Origin: a bacterium
Lineage (GTDB): Bacteria; Krumholzibacteriota; Krumholzibacteriia; LZORAL124-64-63
Direction: 5' to 3'
NCBI GenBank assembly: GCA_016703265.1
Contig: JADJCK010000006.1
Location: forward strand, 428,053 to 492,052
Length of the DNA stretch: 64,000 nucleotides
Position numbers and translations under genes: made by a program. Below the pieces are notes generated by a model. The model worked only from the letters and a program-made list of their open reading frames with translations. It had not been told where the DNA came from and made no database searches. How positions within the stretch are numbered: the stretch's first letter is position 1; the number at the start of each line of letters is the position of its first letter. Of this stretch, positions 53,294 to 62,790 are shown piece after piece.

Positions 53294-53320
53294 GGGGCGG
53301 CCTCACAGGGAAGCCGCCCC
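53294..53320 (-). terminator. Candidate rplL-rpoB attenuator hairpin
   Basis: An 8-bp stem GGGGCGGC/GCCGCCCC with an 11-base loop lies 15 bases after rplL. In E. coli an attenuator in this same gap lowers rpoBC transcription relative to rplJL; the function here is inferred from position and the lack of a T-tract suggests partial read-through. Confidence 0.45.
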
Positions 53321-53335
53321 GACTGCGGATCGCGC

Positions 53336-53716
53336 CTACTTCAGGTCGATGATCGCACCGACTTCTTCCAGCTTGGCCTTCAGGGCCTCGGCCTCGGCCT
53401 TGGTGCAGCCGTCCTTCACCGTGGCGGGCGCACCCTCGACCAGGTCCTTGGCTTCCTTCAGGCCCAGGCCGGTGATGGCCCGGACTTCCTTGATGACCTG
53501 GATCTTCTTGTCGCCGGCAGCGGTCAGCACGACGGTGAACTCGTCCTTGACCTCTTCCACGACGGCGGCGGCAGCCGGGCCGGCCATCATCGTGGGGGCG
53601 GCGGCGCTGACACCGAACTTCTCTTCCATGGCCTTCACCAGGTCGGCGGCCTCGAGGATGGTCATGCTCGAGATCAGGTCCAGGACCTTGGCGGCGTTTT
53701 CGCTCAGGTTGCTCAT
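53336..53716 (-). CDS. rplL: 50S ribosomal protein L7/L12
   Basis: The product has 126 residues: an N-terminal dimer domain, an Ala/Pro/Val hinge (SAAAPTMMAGPAAAA) and a C-terminal factor-binding domain (KKIQVIKEVRAITGLGLKEA). It forms the stalk that recruits EF-Tu and EF-G. It follows rplJ. Confidence 0.97.
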   Translation of the reverse strand: MSNLSENAAKVLDLISSMTILEAADLVKAMEEKFGVSAAAPTMMAGPAAAAVVEEVKDEFTVVLTAAGDKKIQVIKEVRAITGLGLKEAKDLVEGAPATVKDGCTKAEAEALKAKLEEVGAIIDLK

Positions 53717-53829
53717 GTCTGTCGTTCTCCTTGCAGGACGGAACCGGCGGTTCCGGGTTTGTCTGGTTTTTCTCGGGACGCGACGGCCGTTCAGGCGGGG
53801 CGCCCCACTCTCTCGACTCGGACCCGCGG

Positions 53830-54348
53830 TCAGGCGGCCTTCTGCTTCGCCACGGCGTCGATGGCGCGGCACAGCGATGCGGCGACACCGTTGGTCACCA
53901 CAGCGAGGCCACGGGCCGGCGCGTTGACGCTGCCCATCATCATGGACAGCAGCTGTTCGCGACTCGGCACCTTCGACAGGGCTACCACCTGTTCGGGGGT
54001 GAGGAACCGGCCATCGACGAAACCGCCCTTGATCTTCAGCTTCTCGTTCTCCTTCGAGAACTCGACAGCGATGCGGGCGGCCTCGACCTGGCTTTCCATG
54101 CCGAACAGGACGGCCGTCGGACCCTTCAGGTGCTCCGACAAGTCGCCCATGCCGTGCTTCGTGGCGGCGATGCGTGCGAGGCGATTCTTCACCACGCGGC
54201 AATCGACACCCTTGGCGCGGCAGTTGCGGCGGAAGGCCGTCATCGCCAGAACGGGAATACCGGTGTAGTCCGTGAAGACCATGCACTCGGCATTCTTCAT
54301 CCGTTCGGAGATGGCCTCGACCTCATTGATTTTCTCGGGACGTGCCAT
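53830..54348 (-). CDS. rplJ: 50S ribosomal protein L10
   Basis: The product has 172 residues from ATG 54348 (MARPEKINEVEAISERM), with AAGGAG 9 bases upstream; six earlier codons overlap that site. VFTDYTGIPVLAMTAFRRNC, VVKNRLARIA and the late LLSMMMGSVNAPARGLA fit L10, the base of the L7/L12 stalk and, with it, often a repressor of its own mRNA. Confidence 0.97.
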   Translation of the reverse strand: MARPEKINEVEAISERMKNAECMVFTDYTGIPVLAMTAFRRNCRAKGVDCRVVKNRLARIAATKHGMGDLSEHLKGPTAVLFGMESQVEAARIAVEFSKENEKLKIKGGFVDGRFLTPEQVVALSKVPSREQLLSMMMGSVNAPARGLAVVTNGVAASLCRAIDAVAKQKAA

Positions 54349-54429
54349 CAGGCAACTCTCCTTCATCTATCAACCGTACGAGCCGGACGGGGCCGACGGA
54401 CCACGCATGGTCCGTGCGGACGGGCCCGC

Positions 54430-55119
54430 CTAGCTGATGCTGCTCTGCTCGACGCGGATGGACGGCGACATCGTGCCGGACACGAAGACCGACTTGACGT
54501 AGACGCCCTTGACCGCCGCCGGACGGACACGCTGCAGCTCGTGGAAGAGCGTGCGGGCGTTCTCCGTCAGCTTGACCGGACCAAAGGAACGCTTGCCCAG
54601 CGGCGCATGCACGATACCGGCCTTGTCGACGCGGTACTCGATGCGGCCGGCCTTCGCTTCCTTGACGGCCTTGGCGATATCCATGGTGACGGTTCCGACC
54701 TTCGGGTTCGGCATGAGCCCGCGGGGACCGAGGACCCGGCCCAGCTTGCCCAGCTCACCCATCATGTCGGGGGTCGCGATGATGACGTCGACGTCAGTCC
54801 AGCCTTCCTTGATCTTGGGCAGGAACTCGTCCGCCCCGACCATGTCGGCGCCTGCGTCAGCGGCTTCCTTCTCCTTGGGACCGCGAGTGATCACGAGGAC
54901 CCTCACGGTCTTGCCGGTGCCGTTGGGCAGGACCACGGTGCCGCGGACCATCTGGTCGGCGTGCCGCGGATTGACGTTCAGACGCACGGCGACATCGACC
55001 GTCTCGTCGAACTTGGACTTGGGCATCGAGTCGAGCAACAGCATCGCCTCGTCAATCGAGTACGTTTTGCTGCGATCGACCAGCTCCCGGCCCGTGCGGT
55101 AGGATTTTCCGTGCTTCAT
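54430..55119 (-). CDS. rplA: 50S ribosomal protein L1
   Basis: The product has 229 residues. The two-domain L1 fold is shown by FDETVDVAVRLNVNPRHADQ, GLMPNPKVGTVTMDIAKAV and GRIEYRVDKAGIVHAPLGK. L1 moves deacylated tRNA at the E site and often represses rplKA. Confidence 0.97.
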   Translation of the reverse strand: MKHGKSYRTGRELVDRSKTYSIDEAMLLLDSMPKSKFDETVDVAVRLNVNPRHADQMVRGTVVLPNGTGKTVRVLVITRGPKEKEAADAGADMVGADEFLPKIKEGWTDVDVIIATPDMMGELGKLGRVLGPRGLMPNPKVGTVTMDIAKAVKEAKAGRIEYRVDKAGIVHAPLGKRSFGPVKLTENARTLFHELQRVRPAAVKGVYVKSVFVSGTMSPSIRVEQSSIS

Positions 55120-55248
55120 TACGTGGATCGCTCCCGTTGACTGTGATGATTCGAAGCGGGATTCCTTCGCGGCGGCTGCCGTCCAGGGTCCCAGTTTCTC
55201 CGGTGCCGGCTCCGCAAGCGGTCCGGCGCCGTGTTCGCAGTCCGGGGA

Positions 55249-55671
55249 CTAGACCACTTCCAGCCCCATGCTACGAGCGGTGCCGGCGATGATCTTCATC
55301 GCGGCCTCGGGCGATCCGGCGTTCAGGTCCTCCATCTTCATGGCAGCGATGTCGCGCAACTGGGCACGCGTAATCTTGCCGAGGGGTTCCCTGCCGGGCT
55401 TGTGGCTGCCTGAGGTCAGGCCCAGGGCCTTCTTGATGAGAACCGAGGCCGGAGGGGTCTTCGTGATGAAGCTGAAGCTCCGATCGGAGAACACGGTGAT
55501 GACCACCGGGATCACCAGACCCATCTGTTCCTTGGTCCGCTCGTTGAAGGCGCTGCAGAATTCCATGATGTTCAGGCCGTGCTGACCCAACGCCGGTCCC
55601 ACGGGGGGCGCCGGATTGGCCAGGCCTGCCTTGATCTGCAGCTTGACCTGCGTTACGACTTTCTTGGCCAT
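55249..55671 (-). CDS. rplK: 50S ribosomal protein L11
   Basis: The product has 140 residues: VKLQIKAGLANPAPPVGPAL, GQHGLNIMEFCSAFNERTK, and the C-terminal rRNA-binding domain ending GTARSMGLEVV. It forms the base of the GTPase centre. It follows nusG by 205 bases, a gap without other features I can name. Confidence 0.97.
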   Translation of the reverse strand: MAKKVVTQVKLQIKAGLANPAPPVGPALGQHGLNIMEFCSAFNERTKEQMGLVIPVVITVFSDRSFSFITKTPPASVLIKKALGLTSGSHKPGREPLGKITRAQLRDIAAMKMEDLNAGSPEAAMKIIAGTARSMGLEVV

Positions 55672-55876
55672 GCTTGGTCACTCCTTGAACAATCCGTCCT
55701 GATTCCAGGACCGGGCACCGCCGGCTTCGTGATCCCGTGCAGCAGGGTCCACACCTGCCGCCCGGCGTTGATCGCCGCCGAGCCCTCTTCTATGGTCCGC
55801 CCCGCCTGAGAGAAACGGGAACGGTGACGGCCGCCAGGTCCAGACAAAACCCGCGACCGCCCGACTTCGACGGAGC

Positions 55877-56623
55877 TCAGACAGGCTTGACCTGCAGGAA
55901 ATCGAGCTCCACCGGGGTCTCCGAGCCGAAAATCGAGATCATCACCTTGAGCTTGCCCTTGTCGTGATTGATCTCGTTGATCACGCCGATCCACTCCGTG
56001 AACGGGCCGTCCATGACCTGGACGCTGTCGCCCACGTCGTACGGAATGTCGACGGTCGTCCGGGCCTCGTCCGGGGTCGAGATGCGACCGAGGATACGGT
56101 CGACCTCTTCCCGCGAGATGGGCTCGGGCTTGAGCAGCGTGCCGCCGATGAAGCGCGTCACGCCCGGGATGCTGTTGATGAAGTGCTGGGACTCCTTGTC
56201 CATGACCATCTCGACGAGGATGTAGCTCGGGAAATACTTGCGCTTCACGGTCGAGCGCTTCCCGTTCTTCATCTCGGTGACGTCCTGCGTCGCGACCAGC
56301 ACTTCGCCGAAGTACTCTTCCATGTGGTTCGACTTCACGGCCATTTCGATGTTGCGCTTGACCTTGTTCTCATGGCCGGTGTTCGCGTGGATGACGTACC
56401 ACTTCATCTTCCCGCGACGTTCGATCTCAGCCTGGTCGTCGGCACTGATCGGCAGGTCGACCGCGTCGAGCAGTTCGTCCTCGGCCGTCCGCGTCCGCGT
56501 GGACGCCGGCTCGGCGGCCGGCTCCGGCGCGGAGTAGTCCTCTTCCGGCAGATCCAGGAACAGGGACTCGGCGTCCGTGGCCTTCGGCTTGCTGTCGCCG
56601 CTGCGATCATCGTTGTCGAACAC
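55877..56623 (-). CDS. nusG: Transcription factor NusG with acidic N-terminal extension
   Basis: The product is about 248 residues from a GTG at 56623 with TTGGAG six bases upstream; a TTG at 56635 is possible. The normal NusG NGN domain begins only at about residue 73 (MKWYVIHANTGHENKVKRNI); the KOW domain follows (YDVGDSVQVMDGPFTEWIGV). Residues 1-72 are acidic and Pro/Ala/Ser-rich, predicted disordered. Typical NusG is about 175-180 residues. It controls pausing, Rho termination and coupling to ribosomes through S10. Confidence 0.94.
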   Translation of the reverse strand: MFDNDDRSGDSKPKATDAESLFLDLPEEDYSAPEPAAEPASTRTRTAEDELLDAVDLPISADDQAEIERRGKMKWYVIHANTGHENKVKRNIEMAVKSNHMEEYFGEVLVATQDVTEMKNGKRSTVKRKYFPSYILVEMVMDKESQHFINSIPGVTRFIGGTLLKPEPISREEVDRILGRISTPDEARTTVDIPYDVGDSVQVMDGPFTEWIGVINEINHDKGKLKVMISIFGSETPVELDFLQVKPV

Positions 56624-56770
56624 GACCGGCTCCAATCGGCTTCATCGAACCGGGGCGCAAGCACCCCCGGGCGTCCATTCCCGGCACCTCGACGCGCAGA
56701 CACCCCAAAAACGGGACAACTGTCCCATCTCAGGGGCTGGGTCGGGCAGGGCCCGGTACTGCTTTCCCCG

Positions 56771-56965
56771 TCATCCCAGGGACTTGATGATCCCCTTGAC
56801 GCCGAGATCCAGCGCCTTGTCCACGAAAAACAGGAAGATCGTGATGACAGTCACGGTGACCAGCACCACGATCGTCGATTCCTTCAGCTCCAGCTTCCCG
56901 GGCCAGGAGACACGCTTCATTTCCTGCGCAGTTTCCCGCAGGTACTGTGAGACGCGCGCGACCAT
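56771..56965 (-). CDS. secE: Preprotein translocase subunit SecE
   Basis: The product has 64 residues with an amphipathic segment (ETAQEMKRVSWPGKLELKES) and one transmembrane helix (TIVVLVTVTVITIFLFFVDK), the short one-helix SecE. It clamps SecY. Located between tRNA-Trp and nusG, the standard place. Confidence 0.96.
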   Translation of the reverse strand: MVARVSQYLRETAQEMKRVSWPGKLELKESTIVVLVTVTVITIFLFFVDKALDLGVKGIIKSLG

Positions 56966-57028
56966 ACTAGGACCTTCCTGACGGCGCCCCGGGGCGTTGG
57001 CACCCAGTCGGGACGACTACGGTATCGC

Positions 57029-57104
57029 TGGCAGGGGCGGCAGGATTCGAACCCGCGACCCTCGGTTTTGGAGACCGATGCTCTACCAACTGAGCTACAC
57101 CCCT
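57029..57104 (-). tRNA. tRNA-Trp (CCA anticodon)
   Basis: A 76-base cloverleaf with acceptor AGGGGTG/CGCCCCT, anticodon loop CTCCAAA and an encoded 3' CCA. It lies between rpmG and secE. Confidence 0.96.
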
Positions 57105-57168
57105 GCGAAACCCGACCGGAGCCGGCGCCCACCAGGATGGGCAACGGCTCCGGCATCTGCCAACCCGA

Positions 57169-57318
57169 CTAGCGGGTCTCCTTGTGATCCGTGTGCTTGC
57201 CGCACTTGGGGCAGAACTTCTTGTACTGCACCCGGTCCGGATGGAGCCGCTTGTTCTTCTTCGTCGTGTAGTTCCTCATCTTGCACTCGGTGCAAGCGAG
57301 GGTGATGATGTCACGCAT
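57169..57318 (-). CDS. rpmG: 50S ribosomal protein L33 (zinc-binding form)
   Basis: The product has 49 residues: MRDIITLACTECKMRNYTTK and KKFCPKCGKHTDHKETR. Cys9, Cys12, Cys36 and Cys39 form the zinc site. It lies between tuf copy 2 and tRNA-Trp. Confidence 0.95.
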   Translation of the reverse strand: MRDIITLACTECKMRNYTTKKNKRLHPDRVQYKKFCPKCGKHTDHKETR

Positions 57319-57368
57319 GCGATCCTGCTCTCCGGCCGACGGCCATGGACTGCTTCAGCAGCCCCGTA

Positions 57369-58562
<1,194 letters not shown>

Positions 58563-58659
58563 CAGCGGCTTCCTCCCATGAAAGGTTCGGCGGGGATCCG
58601 TCGTCTCAGACGAACTGCCGCCGATCCAACAAACGTGTCACACGACCCTGCGAAAGAAC

Positions 58660-58735
58660 TGGAGCCCACGAGCAGAATTGAACTGCTGACCGCTTGCTTA
58701 CCATGCAAGTGCTCTACCGCCTGAGCTACGTGGGC
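58660..58735 (-). tRNA. tRNA-Thr (GGU anticodon)
   Basis: A 76-base cloverleaf, acceptor GCCCACG/CGTGGGC, anticodon loop ATGGTAA, encoded CCA. Confidence 0.96.
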
Positions 58736-58861
58736 TCCGAGACGTTGCCGGATCTCTGCCGGCCCGCGACTACGGAACTTCCGCCGGCCGCGGCCCGCGC
58801 CCCTTCGCGCACTGCGTGCGCAGGAAGGATGGCGCCGTCTCCGCGGCCTGCACCAAGCTTC

Positions 58862-58937
58862 TGGAGCGGGAAACGGGGTTCGAACCCGCGACCCTCAGCT
58901 TGGAAGGCTGATGCTCTGCCAACTGAGCTATTCCCGC
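58862..58937 (-). tRNA. tRNA-Gly (UCC anticodon)
   Basis: A 76-base cloverleaf, acceptor GCGGGAA/TTCCCGC, anticodon loop CTTCCAA, encoded CCA. Confidence 0.96.
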
Positions 58938-58991
58938 TCCGAACCGTCGGCCATCAACCGGTGGCCGGCACCCTGGCCGACCCATCTATCG

Positions 58992-59077
58992 TGGTGGGGG
59001 GGGGAGGATTCGAACCTCCGAAGGCGTACGCCGACAGATTTACAGTCTGTTCCCTTTGGCCGCTCGGGAACCCCCCC
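58992..59077 (-). tRNA. tRNA-Tyr (GUA anticodon)
   Basis: An 86-base class II tRNA with a long variable arm (CGGCGTACGCC), an all-G acceptor strand (seven G paired with seven C), anticodon loop CTGTAAA and encoded CCA. Confidence 0.96.
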
Positions 59078-59197
59078 AGAACCACCTCAAAAAAGCGAAA
59101 CCGTGTCCCCGAAGCGAATCATGACCAAGCGCACTACAAGTCCAAGCGCACCGCAGCCGTTCCGGTCCCGGCCAACCCGCGGCGCTCGACGAGAGCC

Positions 59198-59273
59198 TGG
59201 AGCTGGCGAGAGGACTTGAACCCCCAACCGCCTCATTACAAGTGAGGTGCTCTACCAGTTGAGCTACGCCAGC
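59198..59273 (-). tRNA. tRNA-Thr (UGU anticodon)
   Basis: A 76-base cloverleaf, acceptor GCTGGCG/CGCCAGC, anticodon loop CTTGTAA, encoded CCA. First gene of the tRNA-tuf transcript. Confidence 0.96.
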
Positions 59274-59417
59274 CCGACTGTCAGCCAAAGATCGGCCCGA
59301 GCCCCTTGTGCCCGCACCTTGCCGGCACGTCAATCAATCCACAGGTCTCTGACCTGCCAGACGTGTCCGAACAGACCGGCGCGGACCGGGACGGACCTGG
59401 ACCGATTCGGGTGCGGG

Positions 59418-59447
59418 AATATATAACGCGCTGCAAATCGTTGTCAA
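59418..59447 (-). promoter_or_regulatory. Promoter of the tRNA-tuf-rpoBC transcript
   Basis: A consensus -35 TTGACA (59442-59447), an 18-base spacer and a -10 TATATT (59418-59423). The -35 box overlaps the ddl stop codon (59444-59446). The AT-rich -10 region stands out from its surroundings. Confidence 0.75.
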
Positions 59448-60463
59448 GAAAATGCCCGGCCGGGTGCGGCCTCGGCCGGCAGTCGGGCCGCGCGGCAGAG
59501 GTCGTCCACCAGGGCCGCGAAACCGATCCCCACCGCGGCGGCGGCCTTCGGCACCAGGCTGGTGGCCGTCATGCCCGGTATCGTGTTGATTTCCAGGCAG
59601 TAATAGGCGTCGCCGTCGAGCCGGAAGTCGATGCGGGACATCCCCCGGCACCCGGCCAGTTCGTACAGGCGCAGGGCGTCGCCCACGATCTGCTCGTAAA
59701 CCGGCGAATGGACCGGGGCCGGCACCAGGTAATCGCTGGCGCCGGAGGTGTATTTGTTGCGGTAGTCGTAGAACCCCTCGCGCGGCCGGATCTCGAGCAG
59801 CGGCAGGCGCCTGCCGAGCAGGATCGCCGCCGTAAGTTCGCGCCCGGGAATGTACTTCTCCACCAGGACCTCGACCAGGCAGGTGCCGCCGGCGGCCGCC
59901 ACGCGCTCGAAGGCGCCGGTGAAATCGGCCGATTTCGCGACGATCTCCACCCCGACCGAACTGCCCCCGGTGTTCAGCTTGACCACGGCCGGGAACCCGA
60001 TTTCCGCCAACACCCGCTCGTGGATGCGCTCAAGGGTGAGGTCGGGCTCTGCGGCAGCCCCCGAACCGGGGATGGTGACCTGCGGCGCGGCCCCCGGCCG
60101 GCAGTTCCAGGTCACCTGCAGCCAGTCGGGCGTGGGGATGCCGGCTGAGCGCATCAGGCGCTTGGTCAGGCCCTTGTCCATGGCCAGGGCGCTGGCGCCG
60201 GGCCCCGACAGGGCGTAGCTGTAGCCGAGCACCTCGAGCAGCGCCTGCAGGTGGCCGTCCTCGCCGTCGCCGCCGTGCAGCGCCGGGAAGACCACATCGA
60301 CGCCCTGCAACGCCTCGCAGCCGATGACGGCCGCCACGCTGGCGATCTCGACCTCGACCACATCGTGCCCGGCCTCGCGCAGCCCCTGGGCCACCGCCTG
60401 GCCGGAGCGCAGCGAGACCTCGCGCTCGGAGGAGTCCCCGCCCATCAATACCGCCACTCGCAT
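59444..60463 (-). CDS. ddl: D-alanine--D-alanine ligase
   Basis: The product has 339 residues from ATG 60463, with GGGAGGT upstream. It joins two D-Ala for peptidoglycan. The start region VLMGGDSSEREVSLRSGQAV and DVVFPALHGGDGEDGHLQAL are typical; the ATP-grasp domain has FPAVVKLNTGGSSVGVEIV and the late EINTIPGMTATSLVPKAA. The upstream frame extends far but has no homologous character. It starts 23 bases after ispF. Confidence 0.95.
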   Translation of the reverse strand: MRVAVLMGGDSSEREVSLRSGQAVAQGLREAGHDVVEVEIASVAAVIGCEALQGVDVVFPALHGGDGEDGHLQALLEVLGYSYALSGPGASALAMDKGLTKRLMRSAGIPTPDWLQVTWNCRPGAAPQVTIPGSGAAAEPDLTLERIHERVLAEIGFPAVVKLNTGGSSVGVEIVAKSADFTGAFERVAAAGGTCLVEVLVEKYIPGRELTAAILLGRRLPLLEIRPREGFYDYRNKYTSGASDYLVPAPVHSPVYEQIVGDALRLYELAGCRGMSRIDFRLDGDAYYCLEINTIPGMTATSLVPKAAAAVGIGFAALVDDLCRAARLPAEAAPGRAFS

Positions 60464-60486
60464 CGGTCCCGACCTCCCGCCGCGTT

Positions 60487-60975
60487 TCAGGCCTGCGCCG
60501 CGCGGCTCAACAGTGCAACCGCCTGCACGGTCATGCATTCGCCCCGGCCTTCGGGGCCCATTCCTTCCCCGCGTGTCCCCTTGACCGAGACCTGCGCCGG
60601 GGTCACGCCCAGCGCCGTGGCCAGCCGGGCCGCCATGGCCCCGGCCGCCGGTGCCATCATCGGCTGCTCGGTGATGACCGTCGCGTCGACGTTCCCCACC
60701 TGCCAGCCGGCCGCCTCGACCAGCGCGCGCACCTGCGTTAACAACTCGAGGCTGTCGGCGCCCGCCCAGCGCGGGTCGGTATCGGGAAAATGCCGCCCGA
60801 TGTCGCCCAGGCCCGCCGCACCCAGCAGCGCGTCGGCCAGTGCATGGCACAGCGCATCGCCGTCGGAGTGCCCCAGCGGACCCACCGGGCAGTCGGGGAA
60901 TTCGACCCCGCCCAGCACGCAGCGGCGCCCCGGCACCAGCCGATGGCGATCCCAGCCCTGCCCGATGCGGAACAT
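60487..60975 (-). CDS. ispF: 2-C-methyl-D-erythritol 2,4-cyclodiphosphate synthase
   Basis: The product has 162 residues. Metal ligands Asp9 and His11 (WDRHRL) and His44 (HSDGDALCHALADALLGA), followed by GDIGRHFPDTDPRW, define IspF of the non-mevalonate isoprenoid pathway. The usual DVH motif reads DRH. The late KGTRGEGMGPEGRGE segment is typical. ispD is not adjacent. Probably co-transcribed with ddl downstream. Confidence 0.95.
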   Translation of the reverse strand: MFRIGQGWDRHRLVPGRRCVLGGVEFPDCPVGPLGHSDGDALCHALADALLGAAGLGDIGRHFPDTDPRWAGADSLELLTQVRALVEAAGWQVGNVDATVITEQPMMAPAAGAMAARLATALGVTPAQVSVKGTRGEGMGPEGRGECMTVQAVALLSRAAQA

Positions 60976-61020
60976 GCGCCTCCCGAAGGTCGTCTGGACA
61001 TGATGGAGTTCCGGACACGA

Positions 61021-61569
61021 TCAGTCGAAGACCTCGGCCTCCGCCAGCGACCGGCCCGCCCGGTCCTTGTCCGACAGCACCGTCTCCACGCCCGGCACCA
61101 GCGGCCAGTCGATGCCGACCGCCGGGTCGTCCCAGCGCAGCGCGCGCTCGTGCTCGGGAGCGTAGTAGTCGGTGCACTTGTAAACGAACTCGGCCATTTC
61201 ACTCAACACGTAAAACGCATGGCCGAATCCGGGCGGCACCCAGAACTGGCGATGGTTGTCGGCCGAGAGCTCCACACCTGTCCAGCGGCCGAAGTGAGTT
61301 GAGTGCCGCCGCAGGTCCACCGCCACGTCGAACACGCGCCCGCTGATGACCCGCACGAGCTTGCCCTGCGGCTGCTTCACCTGGTAGTGGATGCCGCGCA
61401 GCACGCCCTGCCGGGAGCTGCTCTGGTTGTCCTGCACGAACGGCAGCGTGATGCCGGCCTTCGTGAACACGTCGGCGCGCCACGTCTCCAGGAAATAGCC
61501 GCGGTGGTCGCCGAACACGCGTGGCTCGAAGACCAGCACGCCCGGCAGCGCCGTTTCCATCACGTTCAT
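61021..61569 (-). CDS. rfbC: dTDP-4-dehydrorhamnose 3,5-epimerase
   Basis: The product has 182 residues from ATG 61569, which overlaps the rfbA stop (ATGA). DHRGYFLETWR, FVQDNQSSSRQGVLRGIHYQ, VFDVAVDLRRHSTHFG and PPGFGHAFYVLSE are RmlC hallmarks, including the catalytic His in RGIHYQ. Third enzyme of dTDP-L-rhamnose synthesis; rfbB and rfbD are not in the window. Confidence 0.96.
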   Translation of the reverse strand: MNVMETALPGVLVFEPRVFGDHRGYFLETWRADVFTKAGITLPFVQDNQSSSRQGVLRGIHYQVKQPQGKLVRVISGRVFDVAVDLRRHSTHFGRWTGVELSADNHRQFWVPPGFGHAFYVLSEMAEFVYKCTDYYAPEHERALRWDDPAVGIDWPLVPGVETVLSDKDRAGRSLAEAEVFD

Positions 61570-62453
61570 CGCCGCTCCTCGGGCAGGCGCAGCAGGTAGC
61601 CGCCGTAGCCGCTGTTGCGCAGGGGAGCGGCCAGGGCGCGCAGCTGCGCATCGTCGATGAAGCCCATGCGCCAGGCGATCTCCTCGGGGCAGGCGATCTT
61701 GAAGCTCTGCCGATCCTCGATCACGCGGATGAACTGCCCGGCGTCGAGCAGCGACTGGTGCGTGCCGGTGTCGAGCCACGCGGCGCCGCGGCCGAGGATT
61801 TCCACGTTGAGGTCGCCGCGCTCGAGGTACGCGCGGATCACGTCTGCGATTTCCAGCTCGCCGCGCGCTGAAGGCTTGATCGCCCGCGCGATGCCCACCA
61901 CGTCACGATCGAAGAAGTACAGCCCCGTTGCCGCGATGTTCGACTTCGGCTGCTTCGGCTTTTCCTCGACCCCGACGGCGCGCCCGTCAGGGCCCACCTC
62001 GATGACGCCGTAGCGCTCGGGGTCGCTGACCGTGTAGCCGAAGATGGTGCCACCGCTCTCCTGCTGTGCCACCCGCTGCAGCCGCTTCGAGAGGCCTTCG
62101 GCATAGAAGATGTTGTCGCCCAGGATCAGGCACGCCGGCCCGCCGTCCAGGAACTCCTCCGCCAGCAGGAACGCCTGCGCCAGCCCGTCGGGCGTCGGCT
62201 GCACGGTGTACTCGAGGCGCAATCCCCAGCGCCGGCCGTCGCCCAGCAGCTTGCGGAACGAGGGCTGGTCCTCCGGCGTGGTGATGATGAGGATGTCGCG
62301 GATCCCCGCCAGCATCAGCGTCGACAGCGGGTAGTAGATCATCGGCTTGTCGTAGACGGGCATCAGCTGCTTGCTCACCGTGAGGGTGAGCGGATGCAGG
62401 CGGCTGCCGGTTCCGCCGGCCAGGATGATGCCTTTGAAGGGGGTGGTGGACAC
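61566..62453 (-). CDS. rfbA: Glucose-1-phosphate thymidylyltransferase
   Basis: The product has 295 residues from a GTG at 62453 (MSTTPFKGIILAGGTGSRLH), GAGGA upstream. The nucleotidyl motif GGTGSRLHPLT is at 13-23 and KPMIYYPLSTLMLAGI, LGDNIFYAEGL and LDTGTHQSLLDAGQFI follow. It makes dTDP-glucose, the first step to dTDP-rhamnose. Frames upstream of 62453 are low-complexity Pro/Arg shadows. Confidence 0.96.
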   Translation of the reverse strand: MSTTPFKGIILAGGTGSRLHPLTLTVSKQLMPVYDKPMIYYPLSTLMLAGIRDILIITTPEDQPSFRKLLGDGRRWGLRLEYTVQPTPDGLAQAFLLAEEFLDGGPACLILGDNIFYAEGLSKRLQRVAQQESGGTIFGYTVSDPERYGVIEVGPDGRAVGVEEKPKQPKSNIAATGLYFFDRDVVGIARAIKPSARGELEIADVIRAYLERGDLNVEILGRGAAWLDTGTHQSLLDAGQFIRVIEDRQSFKIACPEEIAWRMGFIDDAQLRALAAPLRNSGYGGYLLRLPEERR

Positions 62454-62790
62454 GGGGATGGGTCCTCGGGGCTGGGGGCCTGGGGCTCGTGGATCTCGGG
62501 ACCGGGAGTCGGTTGCCGGGAGGATAGTACAGGCGGGGCGGTCTGGCGCGGGAAATCGCGCAGTGGGGTCGTCGGGGGTGGCCGGGCGTGCGCCGGCGCA
62601 CGCCCGACCCGGTGTGCGCCGGCGGACGGATCTGCGGCGGCGATGCGGCCCCGGCGCGCAGCCCTCGCTTCCGCCAGCCCCAAACCCCACGAATCGTGCT
62701 ATCCTTGCCGCACCCATCATGAACGCCATGTCGAGGGATCCGCGCGAGGGAGCCGCGTGCCCGGCGGATAGCCCGAAAGGTGATGCCGAC
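62454..62790. other. 337-base divergent intergenic region
   Basis: It lies between rfbA and the divergent plus-strand secreted gene. It holds a perfect 22-bp palindrome (62584-62605) and possible weak -10 boxes (a minus-strand TACTAT near 62522-62533 and a plus-strand TGCTATCCT near 62696-62704), without good -35 partners. An in-frame ATG at 62719 could extend the downstream gene. No other gene seen. Confidence 0.5.
62584..62605. repeat. Perfect 22-bp palindrome
   Basis: GGGCGTGCGCC followed directly by GGCGCACGCCC. It could be an operator for a dimeric regulator or a short hairpin; it lies between divergent genes. Confidence 0.6.
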
